From Cheilinus undulatus (taxonomy: Eukaryota; Chordata; Actinopteri; Labriformes; Labridae): a DNA stretch of 64,000 nt. The stretch is taken from assembly GCF_018320785.1 (NCBI RefSeq), contig NC_054877.1, forward strand, positions 18,706,329 to 18,770,328, written 5' to 3'. Shown one piece after another: positions 20,290 to 31,019 of this stretch. Position numbers and translations under genes: made by a program. The notes beneath the pieces were generated by a model. It did no database searches. It saw only the letters and a list, made by a program, of their open reading frames with translations, and was not told the origin of the DNA. Positions within the stretch are counted from its first letter, which is position 1. Every line of letters begins with the position of its first letter.

Positions 20290-21303
20290 ATGGACATGAT
20301 GGGGGATGTGAATGATACTGGCAATGAGGGATTTTTCTGTGATGAGACGTTTGACTTTAATACCCTCAGTGGGGCCTTCTTTATTTTTATCTTCATCTTA
20401 AGCCTCATAGGCAATATCCTCCTTTTGTGTGTTCTTGTCGTCCACGAGAACCTGAAAAATGTCACAAACCTCTTCATCCTGAACCTGGCCTGCTCCGATT
20501 TGATCTTCACCATCACTCTTCCATTCTGGGCCGTCTATCACCTCCATCACTGGGTCTTTGGCGACTTTGCCTGCAAGTTTGAGACTGCTGCATACTATGC
20601 TGGTACATATAGTAGCGTCATTCTGATGACTGCTATGACTGTGGATCGTTTCCTGGGAGTGGTGCTGCACAGCCGGCCGATCAACCCTTTAACAAGGCAG
20701 AGATGTGCAATAGTTTCCTGCGTAGCTGCCTGGGTTATCAGCATTGCTGCGTCTGTGAGAGATGCTTTTAGAGCAAAGGTGCTAGACACATGGAACAATG
20801 AGACAGCATGTGAGCTTTTTGAGCATGATGTCAGCCTGGGATATTATCTTCAAATGTCCCTGCTCTTCATCTTCCCATTTGCCATCATAGTTTTCTGCTA
20901 TGCTGCCATCCTCCGAACAGTCCTGCAGGCTTCAAACAGAAAAACATGCAGGACTGTAGTGGTGGTGTTGTGTATTGTTGCAGCCTTCTTTATCTGCTGG
21001 GGGCCTTACAATATTATACTTCTCATTGCATCTTTTTACGAACCTGCAGGCTGCAATGCAACTGAAGTTTTCTACATGGCCTACGACATTTGTCGTATCC
21101 TTGCCTTTTCTCATTGCTGTATGAATCCTCTGCTGTGCATGCTCTCACAGAAGTTGCGCAGAGATCTCTTGCAACTTTTACACTGCAACAAAACCTCAAA
21201 GTACGTCCCAGAGAGAAGCAATGGCCAGAGCACCTCTGTAATTCAAAATGTAGCTTACACAGCAAAGAGCTCAGCTATTATGTTGGATGCACCGTCCAAG
21301 TAG
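20290..21303 (+). CDS. Divergent XCR1/CCR-like chemokine receptor with atypical motifs
   Basis: The call starts at ATG 20290 (337 residues), because upstream codons read through a probable intron. Seven membrane segments lie at about 28-52, 60-82, 98-118, 139-157, 184-206, 222-248 and 260-284. The chemokine-receptor cysteines C17, C95, C174 and C255 are present, with TM2 D70, the TLPFW motif at 77-80 and CWGPY at 236-240. N-glycosylation sequons occur at N8, N58, N170 and N256. Unusual points: DRF (119-121) in place of DRY/HRY; NPLLC (279-283) in place of NPxxY, with the Cys codon TGC plainly read; no tyrosine before TM1, so no sulfotyrosine there. TM7 keeps LAFSHCCMNP as in XCR1-type receptors. 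The frame is intact, so it is probably functional but may couple or recycle differently. Orthology (XCR1-like or CCR12-like) is not settled. Confidence 0.87.
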   Translation: MDMMGDVNDTGNEGFFCDETFDFNTLSGAFFIFIFILSLIGNILLLCVLVVHENLKNVTNLFILNLACSDLIFTITLPFWAVYHLHHWVFGDFACKFETAAYYAGTYSSVILMTAMTVDRFLGVVLHSRPINPLTRQRCAIVSCVAAWVISIAASVRDAFRAKVLDTWNNETACELFEHDVSLGYYLQMSLLFIFPFAIIVFCYAAILRTVLQASNRKTCRTVVVVLCIVAAFFICWGPYNIILLIASFYEPAGCNATEVFYMAYDICRILAFSHCCMNPLLCMLSQKLRRDLLQLLHCNKTSKYVPERSNGQSTSVIQNVAYTAKSSAIMLDAPSK

Positions 21304-21985
21304 ACTCTCACTTTTGAAACAGGACACAGTTCAAATGCTGTGGTGAAATTATTTAATGTGAGTTTTATTTTTCAATTAAGTGCATCACCTTCAAAAATAC
21401 AAATGTTCTGTTGTGTTTTTGTCTTTAAGCTTGTTCTATTTAATGCCAAGTAAATGACAAATACGCTGAAAGAAATTAAAGCATATAATGTGTTGTTTTA
21501 ACTTACTTTAAATCAACATTGCTGTGCTATGACTTTGAATGAAAATAGGGTGGGATATCATTTTCTGTTTTCAGTTCTTCTAATTTATTTTTATCAGATA
21601 AGTTAACATGCAGGAATTTTTTACATTTTCAAATTGAGGATGTTGTGTCAATACTTTATTTGGGGGAAAGTCCCATGAAGAGTGAAGTACTAACTAAGAG
21701 CAGCATAGGCAAAGACACGGTGTTGAGACTGTTGCTAGGAAGACAATTTCCATTTGACCACTTCTGAAAAAAATGTTCAAGTTTTTAAATTATTTATAAA
21801 ATATTGATATAAACATGAACTGGCAGTAGATAATAATTATTCCTGTTATTAATCTTTCATAATTTCACTTTAATTTATGTTTCATGCAAGTATATTTAAT
21901 GGTTTTACTTTATATTTCTCTGTTTTTTACTTTCTTAAGTAAGTATCCCTTGACATTTTTACCCCTAAAACCATGAAAATTTTCG
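21280..21985 (+). repeat. Tandem unit 1: last codons and 3' UTR of the second receptor
   Basis: The unit includes the C-terminal codons M-L-D-A-P-S-K, TAG (21301-21303), ATTAAA (21475-21480, a usable poly(A) signal) and marker words 'ttaacatgcaggaat' (21604) and 'gacacggtgttgagactgttgc'. The same series occurs in units 2 and 3. This unit is the one attached to the intact gene. Confidence 0.8.
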
Positions 21986-22090
21986 AATGCACAATGAGTT
22001 TCTTTTTTTTTTTAAGATATATTTTGGGCTTCTCATGCCTTCATTGATGATGACAGTGGATAGATTAGAATAAGGAACTTGTTAGCCTTG
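21986..22090 (-). repeat. SINE tail fragment
   Basis: 'cttcattgatgatgacagtggat' after a T-run matches the tail end of the reverse-oriented SINE/dispersed-repeat type also seen at 7970 and 19465. It separates tandem units 1 and 2. Confidence 0.35.
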
Positions 22091-22099
22091 TTTATCCAA

Positions 22100-22645
22100 A
22101 AATGTATGATGGATGCATCCCCCAAGTAGAAATTTACTTGTGAAACTAAACACAGTTCAGATACCGTGTAATTATTCAAAATCAGTTTCATTTTTTGTCT
22201 TTAAAAATGACTTAAGATAAATTTATTTGATCTTAAGTAAATGACAAATGTGATATAGCTGGAAAAAAAATAAGTATAATGTTTTGTATTAACTTACTAA
22301 GCTCTTTAAATAAAATTTGCTGTGCTGTGACTTTGAATAAAAATATGATGGGATATCATTCTCTGTTTCAGTTCTTCTTCTTCTTCTAATTTATTTTTAC
22401 CAGATATGTTAACATGCAGGAATATTGGAGGTTTTAAAATTGAAAATGCTGTGTCAATACTTTCTACGGCTGAAAGTCCCACAAAGAGTGTGAGTACTGA
22501 CTAAAAGCAGCATAAGCGAGGACATGGTGTTGAGATAGTTACTTGAGAAGACATTTCCTCTTTAACCACTTTTGGAAAAAAATGTTAAAAATTTGAAATT
22601 AATTTGAAATATATGGACATTAACAGTAGATAACAGTGAATAATA
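22100..22645 (+). pseudogene. Tandem unit 2: duplicated receptor 3' end (M-M-D-A-S-P-K stop)
   Basis: ATG ATG GAT GCA TCC CCC AAG TAG at 22106-22129 is the counterpart of the final eight codons of the receptor. It is followed by the same 3' UTR words as unit 1: 'agtaaatgacaaat', 'gctgtgctgtgactttgaat' and 'ttaacatgcaggaat' (22409). No transmembrane coding sequence precedes it; homology seems to begin within the last ten or so codons. It is a partial duplication, not a gene. Confidence 0.75.
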
Positions 22646-23885
22646 ACAGCTGTTGATACAAAAATGTATGTTGGGTGCACCCCCATGTAGACGTTCAATT
22701 TTTAAACTGAGCACAGTTAAAATGCTGGGCAATAATTTGATATCAGTTTTTTTAATATAGTGCATATTACCTTAAAAAAGGCAAATACTCTGTTGTGTCT
22801 TTGTCTTTAAGCTTTTTTTTTTTTAATCTCAAGTAAATGACTTATAGGCTATAAGCTGAAAGAATAAAGCATACAATGTGTTGTTTTCAGTTCTTCTTCT
22901 TCCTCTTTGTCTTCTTCTTCTTCTTCTTTATTTTTACCAGATATGTTAACGTGCAGGAATAGACCCGGCTGCAGAAACAAGTTAGAGGGGGGTAATACAT
23001 TTTTGGGGGGTGGCACACCTATTCAACCTAAATTTTATTTGCTTCAGGCTGAACAGTGGCATTGTGGCCACTTCTACAGTGCTGATCATCATTTTTCTCT
23101 CCCTAAAAAGAGGCAGTTCATCCCAAAATCTAAAAAAAAAAAAAAAAACAACAGTAGTGTAGTGCTATGTGTCAATTTATTCAACTCAAAAGTCAAGCAT
23201 TTATGTCAAGAAGAACAGCAACAGGGGCTGCAGCGTGCAGAGAGCAGCACCATACAGCTTCACTTCTATTAGAAACATAACCACTGATGTCAAACTGAAT
23301 ACTGGAGTAAACATTCATGCTAGGAGAGATAGCGACAGCTGCTGGGGAGGAAGAAACATGAGTGACGACATCAACAACACCACCACCGAGGTTCACAGTA
23401 ACATTACAGCTGCGACGAACAGCAACAGGCCAGCACAGGCTTTTTTTCCCCAGAGAAAAGGCGTGGAGGAAAGCTCTGCATGAGTGGTCTTTAGGGCTTT
23501 TCTGTGCCAAAGTCAAGCTGCAATGGCCTGTTGCTGTTCCACGCACCTGTAATGTTACCATGAACCTCGGTGTTGTTGTTGTTGTTGTTGTTGACTTCGT
23601 CAACTGACTAAAAAACAGCATAGATAAGGACACGGTATTGAGACTGTTGCTTAGGAGGGCATTTTCATCAATCACTTCTGAAAAAATGTTCAAATTTGAA
23701 TTTATTTGTAAAATATGGATATAAAAACAAACTGACAGTAGTTAACAACAGCTAATACCATTAATACTCTTTCATGGGTTGACTTTAACTGATGTTTGAT
23801 GAATGCATTTTTACTGTTTTCTTTATATTTCTCTGTTTTTGCTTCACTTGACTTTATCGCCCTAACCCATGACAATGTCCTAAGA
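22646..23885 (+). pseudogene. Tandem unit 3: duplicated receptor 3' end, interrupted by an insertion
   Basis: ATG TTG GGT GCA ... TAG (22668-22690) is again the receptor C-terminus, with one base lost so the frame fails. It carries AATAAA (about 22864), 'ttaacgtgcaggaat' (22945), then a ~640-bp insertion (about 22960-23602) holding the foldback element. It resumes with 'cagcatagataaggacacgg' and the unit 1-like tail to about 23885. The tail matches unit 1 over a longer distance than unit 2 does. Confidence 0.7.
23364..23601. mobile_element. Foldback element, ~70-bp inverted arms
   Basis: The left arm (23364-about 23434) and right arm (23524-23601) are imperfect reverse complements. Both contain CCGAGGTTCA, GTAACATTACAG and GAACAGCAACAGGCCA (right arm read on the minus strand). 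The right arm expands a GTT run. The loop is about 90 bases. This is a MITE/foldback-like structure inserted in tandem unit 3. The long open frames over it on both strands come from the symmetry and are not genes. Confidence 0.7.
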
Positions 23886-23984
23886 CATGACATCAACAGC
23901 TCAGACAGTTTTTTAAAACTGAATTTTTCTCCATCGATCCAGAAATTACAATTGTTCCGGGCTTTGATTTTGAAGGCATGTTTT

Positions 23985-24300
23985 TTACGTACCTAACAAG
24001 TGGCAGCCTCCAGTCCTGAAAACTGAAGCCAATGCAGAAGTGCAAAAAAATTGCAATACCACGAGTGTCCACTTGAGGCTGGCTGAACAGCAGAAGTCCC
24101 AGCTAGACACCTGTTAAACAGCTGGTTTTTACACTAGAAATAAACTGGTTTACAGCCTGGTTCAAAAAAACCAAATGTGTCATTGGCTAATGTTGTCATG
24201 TGCTGTGATTGGGGGGGGTTTGAGTCTGTCTATGTAAGCAGACAGCTGACATCACACAGGGTTTGTCCAATTCTTTCTACAGTCTATGGTATCTAGCCAT
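23985..24300. repeat. Dispersed fish repeat
   Basis: 'ctccagtcctgaaaactgaa', 'aatgcagaagtgc' and 'accacgagtgtccacttgag' belong to a common non-coding interspersed repeat I recognise from many teleost genomes. Class unknown; no termini identified. Confidence 0.5.
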
Positions 24301-25063
24301 AACCCAGGTACACAAAACATGCAGAGGGCATCCTGAACTCACACGGGCGTATCGGCATAAATAATTAGCCCTGGAGAGGTCATGTAGCACCACTGCTTTA
24401 AAGTGAAAGATGTACAAGGTATAATACGTAGTTTAAATGGCAAACATGACATTTTTGGCCTTTTAAGTAGTTTTGTGGAAATGGGATGCTGCCACTCACC
24501 ACCGACTTAGCCTAGCTTAGCAGTTTTAATGCAATGTTAGGATGTTAAAACTACTAGCTTATTTCAGCTATAAACTGCAATAACCAGCTAACCCAGCTAT
24601 TTGACGCTTGAACAAACTTTCCCAATTATTTTAAAATGTTAGCATAGCATTTGGAAATCTTAGCCTTCTATTTGATTTAGCAAGTTAACTAGCCTGCAAT
24701 GCTCATTCTTTCAGATGACATTAGAATAAACAGATTGGTTGTTAAATCAGAGAAATGCTGGGTTATGATTGGATCATTGTACTTTGGAGGATATCTTTAA
24801 GGTCACCCAAGAGCGATCAGTCATTGATGAGTTTGTGAAATACTCCTGTATAATAGATTTGTTGACATCAATGAGCAGCCCACACTGAAAGTATCAAAGG
24901 ATAAACAAAGTGAAGTTTGATATAATTCAACTGGTAGCTCCTACTTTAATAAATTAATACCTAAGATCACAACTTAATAGTGGTTTTACTGCACCAAACA
25001 CATCTACCCACAAGGTGGCAACCTAAAGGAATTTAAGCAGAGATGATGGCTATCTCCTCAGGT
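24301..25063. other. Intergenic, no feature recognised
   Basis: AT-rich sequence with several 'ttagc' words. There is no coding signal, and no repeat termini are seen. Confidence 0.35.
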
Positions 25064-26047
25064 TTGTCAGGTTTCAGGGAAAACTCAAAACGGGAGGACC
25101 CAAAATGCAGATAAAAACAAAAGACTGATTTAATGAACAAACAAAAGAACTTACTATAAAATAAATCCATGAAAATCAAAAGTCCATGAAACAAAGCAAA
25201 AAGCGCAAAAAAGCACAGGCGGCACGAGGAAAGCACGAGGAGATAACACTGGGACTAACAACAGGGAAGCCATCTGACGAACCCACACAGACACAGAGAG
25301 ACACAGAGCTTAAATACACAGGGAGTGATTAACAATGGAGGACAGGTGTGGACAATCAGACACAGGTGAAACTGGTGAAGGTAATCAACAAGGAAGGAAA
25401 CTGAAGCAGGAAGCAAAACTGAAATCACACACAAGGGAAGACAACTACAAAATAAAACAGGGAACAGAGAACATAACACAAGAAGCAGACAAAGACTCAA
25501 AACTGGACACAAGAGGCCAAACTACAGGAACACTGAAAACACAGGAGAATACAAAAACTGAACATGAAACACAAGGGGTAAATCTAAACAAGAAGCACAG
25601 GGAGTAACTAAACAAAAAACACAGGGAATGTAAAACTAAACATGAAGAAGGGAATTACTAAGCCAGAAACACAAGGAGTAAAACTAAATATGAAATACAA
25701 TGAGTCAAACTAAATACTAGAAACAGGGAATTAACAAAACATGAAATACAGGGAATTACCTAACATGAATATATACCAAATAACTAAACAAGAAACATGA
25801 GGAGAAAAACTAAACACGAACATGAACTAACATGAGGCACAAAATACACAGAAACTCAAGGACTACAAGAAACACCCAAGAACCATAACCAGAAACATAC
25901 AACCTAGGAATCTTAAATACAAAAGTAAAAACTAGAAACATAGAAATCACAGAACAAACAAAGGAAAACACAAGGGCTCAAGGACTAAACACAAGAAATA
26001 CACTAGAAAACTCATAACCTCACAAATCAGAACCTGGATCATGACAA
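25064..26047. mobile_element. Unclassified 984-bp element with a purine-rich internal array
   Basis: The ends TTGTCAGGTTTCAGG and, inverted, TTGTCATGATCCAGG match at 12 of 15 positions and are flanked by the direct 3-mer GGT (25061-25063, 26048-26050). The plus strand is strongly A-rich and T-poor. From about 25430 to 26000 it consists of degenerate units of roughly 20-30 bases built on 'aaactaaacatgaaacacag'. No coding sequence is supported. It resembles a DNA-transposon-like repeat seen in fish, but I cannot name the superfamily. Confidence 0.6.
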
Positions 26048-26486
26048 GGTTAGTTTAGCTGAACTTTAAGAGAATTATTATGGCAAACAAGTGCTGAATG
26101 ATATTGGTAAATCTGACATTGTACAATGCACACACAAAAGTAGAGACAGCATAAGAAGGAGGAGAGAGAATAAATGGAGTGATCTATTTCCTCACAAACT
26201 TTACCACTAAACTTGTGGCTCACGTTTGTGTGCTTCTTAATATCTTTCAATCCCTCAATATGTAGCCCAACGTCTAAGCTTCAGGATCAGACTTTGTGAC
26301 ATGAATAATATGTTCTATGATATTTTTGTTGCTCAAAAATAGATATGACAAGAGTCTTTCCCTATTTCGCTGGAAGAAACAATTATGAAAGCAGAATTTC
26401 TTCAGAATATGCTGCTGCTGCAATACTGCTTATTATGGCTGCGGTTAGTTTTTTTTCTTTCTTTCTTCTACTTTCTTTTTTAAAAT

Positions 26487-28013
26487 CATTGGTTCCCAAA
26501 TGGGGGTCCAGGACCCCATAAAAGGTGAGCAGAAGATCTCAGAGGGCCACAAGGCTTTGTCTCCTATGTCAAATTGAAGTTGCAAATATTAACCAATGTC
26601 ATAATAAAACATGTTTTAAATACTTTATACTCATACTGCACAATTTATCTAATTGCAAGGGTGGACATGAATAATTATATTTACTCAAATTTCTGCTATT
26701 CAGTAGTTTTTTTGAGTACTGCTTTTAAAGATCAGTTATTTTACTTTTTAGGTTTCAAATTTTACTGGGATTATGGGAATTTCACACAAAATATTGAAAT
26801 CCTGCAAGTCTCTCATAATGTGGGAAAATCCCACATAAAATGATAACGTTACAGTTTTTTTTACACTTCCTCTATATGTCATGTTGTCTGCATGGTTGAG
26901 GAAATAGTGGGTTACAGCAGATGAGTGACTGATAAACTCTTTCATCATCTCTTTTTTTCCTCTCTGTACTTATTTGCACGCACGTAGCATCACATGCTCT
27001 GCATCCTGAAATTTATCAATACGTTTTCAAAACAAATGTGACTATGCTTTTACTTAAGTATGTTTTAGGGGTTCATGTCATTCTGAAAGACTTGTTGTTC
27101 CAGACATTTATAGACAAATCTGTCCAAATGCGTGCATTCTGGGACGGCCTTTAAGGTTAAGATACACGTTATGATAGCCAGTATGATAGGAGATTTATAT
27201 TCTCTTGTTGTTATTGCACTTTATGGAAAGATTAGCTATATTTCATTATACAAGCCCACCGAGTATCAATATTATTTACTCAGTACTTTATGTAAACTTT
27301 AAGTGAAATACTTTACTTTTACTTAAGTAGATTTATATACTGGTACTTCTACTTATGTAAATCTTAACCAAAGGGACTGTACTTTTACTTGACTACACTG
27401 GTCTTGCACTTCTTCTTATTGAAATTACAATGTCGGGCTGTACAAAAACATAATTACATCGAAAGCTGAAGTTATTTTTGTATTTAGTACTTGAATGGTG
27501 TAAAAAAGGCCTGCAGTAAGGGTTAGGCCTTAATTTTACAACAATGCCACGATCGCAAATTGTAGAAGTAACTTTGTTTTTTTTTAAAAAGGGAAAACTT
27601 TTATTTTTGAAAGCAGTACTTTAGAACTTAAGTTTTTGTGTTTTTTATGCTATTTTATAGTTGTATTTTTGAGTTGAGAAGTACAGATTTCTAAGCTATT
27701 ATTATTCTCTGCATTCTCCTTGATAAACAAGAAAGTAGACTTATACTGTTTCTGTATCATATAGTAATCACAATCACAAATCCCAACATTTTCCGACACC
27801 GAATCATGTAGCAGTATCTTATACTGAAAAAAAAAATGTGTAGACGTGTTTTTTGGGGGGGTTATCTATGAAGCGATTCAAATCAAAGTTGATTTTTGAC
27901 AGCAATGTATTTCTTTTTTATTAATGTGCGCCCTAGGGGCTAAGCTTTTATTTGCTTTTCAAGATACAAGTAGTGGGGGCCCTAAGGAAAAATACCACTA
28001 TTGGGAACCACTG
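26487..28013. mobile_element. hAT-like element, ~1.5 kb, decayed
   Basis: The terminal repeats CATTGGTTCCCAA (26487) and, inverted, CAGTGGTTCCCAA (ends 28013) are flanked by TTTAAAAT and TTCTAAAT, 6 of 8 matching. The inside has no transposase frame. A central portion (27040-27420) carries 'ttacttaagta' words like those of Tol2-type ends, probably a second nested hAT relic. Confidence 0.65.
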
Positions 28014-29900
28014 TTCTAAATTACATACAAGCAGGACCAATATTTTAAAGCAGAGTTACCTTGTCAGTGATAAAGATTAAGGGTCAATAAAATATAACAC
28101 AACAGACTGCATGTTGTGTGATTAAAATCAGTGCCAGTCAAGTGCGCCAAACCTGACTATCCATGTGCTTTTAGCTGCTATTCTTAAAAAAAATAACACG
28201 TGCCAGAAATTCCATCAGTGTGGCCTTATAATTTCAATAATTACATCACTTTTTTCTCTCTTTTGTGGTCCTAATTTATAACTCTTTATATGTAATTTGT
28301 TTCTCCAGAGCCCTGTCAGTGTACTTGAACGTGGTTGAGCAGCGTGGCCCTGATGGCTCCACGGGGGGTCCAGGGAAGAGTGTATGGGGACAGCTCAGTG
28401 GGCCACTGTAACAGCACTCACATCCCTCTCTGGGGGTAGATTAAGCTTAATTAACTAAACCATCCAGCACGCTTGGATGAATGGATACAAGTCAAGGGCA
28501 GAGCAGTCGCGGGTGTGCTCACACATTCTCTGGCAGGCACTGAGAGAGTTTGTGCAGAACTGAAGCTCTGCTCTGCGTGTGCAGTCGCAGCTAAAAAAAA
28601 AAAAAGATAAAATTTGTGTAAGGCTACAATGAGAATGAACTGTTTTTAAGGTTTAAAATGTCATAAATACTACAGACCTCAAAAACATCCATCTTGTGCA
28701 GTGTAGAAAATAATTCTTCAAACAGTATATTTCAACAATATGTGGGCGTTCACAAACAGCGATTCCTCTTAGAAACATTTTCAAACTCCTTGAATAGCTT
28801 TTTACCTTTTATAGAAAGAGGTGGGATGGTTAGTACCAGAATTTTAAATCTTGATAACAGTGGAAATTTGAACAATATTAGTACCTACTTTGATACTAAA
28901 GCAACAAATAAGAGGTCACAGGGACCCAGTAGAAGTAATTTGTTGTTTCCAACAAACAAAAATTGGTAGCAAACTTCTGCACACTAAGTTACACAAGTGT
29001 TGCCAATATATGTTTGCATTTTAGACAACTTGCAGGAGTTCACTCGCAATTTTGATTGATTTGTTCTTCTCCTTATCATTTTTCTCAGCAATGCATGTAG
29101 TTAATTTAAAGTTTTAGTACTTTTGACAATGTCATCCATGAAGATAATTGAGATTGTGTACTTAAGGGTTAACAAAGTGCTTTGACATGTGCAGAAGCAG
29201 AGGAACAAAGAAACCAAACCCAACAAAAGACAAAGATAACAGAATAGTGACGCCAACAACATCAGCAGAATCCAAACAGTTCAAGAACCTTAACAAAAAG
29301 TGACCGAGATAATGATCCGACAGCTTCATAAGACATCAAGACCCAGACGTCACGAGAATGCATGCAAGCTAGGACGTCAAAGGACATCATTAGAGCACAG
29401 ACATCCTAAAATACTATGCAAGATTTCACAGACATCACAAGAATGCAGACATTATTCTGACTTCACAGGTAGTGGTACCATTAAAGCAATAGGAACCTAG
29501 GCAACAAAGAAACCCAGCTACACAGGTTGAGACCAAAGGGATCAAAAATTGAGATGATGTGAGAAATTAAAAGAGAAGCCAAAAGGAATAAAAATAAAAA
29601 GAGAAGAGAATAATAAAGGCAATACAATTTGACGGGAGAAGTCAGTAGAACAGTAAAATATAAAAACGAACAATCTGGATAAAATAAGCTTAATAAATAT
29701 AAAAGCAGATAAAAATAATAAATATGATTGCAAAGGTATTGAGAAGAAAAGCAAAAAAGAGATGTTGCATTAGGAGAGCATGGCAATAACAAAAACAACC
29801 AAAATGGCAATGAAAAACGCAAGTAAAATATTAAGCAGAATTGAAAATGCTAGAAATTCAGAAAGATTGAAAAAAACAAAAAAAAATAAAACCAAATAAG
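28014..29900. other. Intergenic, with a possible conserved non-coding block at 28300-28560
   Basis: 28300-28560 has balanced composition and non-repetitive sequence (for example 'gattaagcttaattaacta', with two homeodomain cores) unlike its AT-rich flanks, which suggests selective constraint. From 29180 to 29900 the plus strand becomes A-rich and purine-biased and looks repeat-derived. No gene is supported. Confidence 0.35.
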
Positions 29901-29924
29901 AAGACAATATGATCACATTAAAGC

Positions 29925-30620
29925 AAGCCTATAAGAATGAGTTTTAGGAAGTGATTTCAAAGATTTCACTGATTCTGCACACCTTATCTCCTCAGGTAGG
30001 TCATCCAAAGTTGAGGGGCCTTGATGGAAAATGTCCTATCACCTTTAGTTTTAAGCCTCAACTTTGGAACAACCTGGAGGCCCCCACCTTAAGATCTAAG
30101 GCCTAACCCAAAGGGGGTTAAAAATTTTGATATAAAGCTTGGATCCAGACCTATGTATTCTTTTAAAGTAATTAGTAAAATCTTAAAATCAGTTTTAAAA
30201 TAAATTTACAAGCACTCAGCTTTGAAAAGCATCAAAAAATGACAATTGTAATTCAATTAAATATATATAGTTAAACAGGAGTAAAAGCAAGCAACATTTT
30301 AAGAGGAATTGAAAATGCTTAGAAATTCAGGAAAATGATGACCAAATAAGCGGATAAGACCACAGATCAATTCTCCATGCCTTAACTCCTCAGGCAGGTC
30401 GTTCCAGAGTCGAGGGGCCCTGATGGAAATGCTTCATCATCTTTGGTTATAAGCCTAAACCTGGAGCAACCAGGGAATAACCCGAGAATCTAAGGCTGCA
30501 AGCTGGCCCAATAGGAGTTAATAATTCTGACACCTTGGAGCCAGACCCATGCATGCTCATAAGTAATGAGTTAAATCTTAAAATCAATTCTGAAATCCGT
30601 TAAAAAGTGTCAAAAAATTG
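29925..30620. repeat. Two direct copies of a dispersed fish repeat
   Basis: Copy 1 (about 29930-30215) and copy 2 (about 30340-30610) share 'ctcctcaggtaggtc' / 'ctcctcaggcaggtc', 'gaggggccttgatggaaa', 'taagcctaaac', 'ggagccagacccatg' and 'aatcttaaaatca'. The consensus is a common teleost interspersed repeat of unknown class. The pair is separated by ~125 bp that also look related. Confidence 0.65.
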
Positions 30621-31019
30621 GACTACTATAGAGTGTAAGCTGGTTAAAGTAGTACCAAAATCTATCATTTGTTATTGATATGAACACAAAAACCACTGAG
30701 CACTTAAAAGAGCAGATTCAATCCTCCAACGCTCATACTGTATCTGGTGCAGTTTAAAAAACAACACAAAGCTGTTTTTTAAGAGGTCCAATATCTGTTT
30801 AATCCCATTTGTCCTTGAGTCAGCTGATAAGAAAAGGGCCCAAATTCAAAATTTTTGTTTCTGATTTTTCTATTGAAACTATATACAGCATTTATGTGAT
30901 GGCATGTTATGGTGTTTGAGATTGGAGGGGACAAAAAACTAAACCAAAGAAATGTGAAAAGAAAACCCTGAAGCTCAAAAACAACAGGCAATATAAGGCA
31001 TCCCATTTCTTATCTTTAA

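Noticed and set aside
23193-23693. 166-codon open frame on the minus strand
   Set aside because: It covers the foldback element and duplicated receptor 3' UTR; composition and symmetry explain the open frame, and no domain is present.
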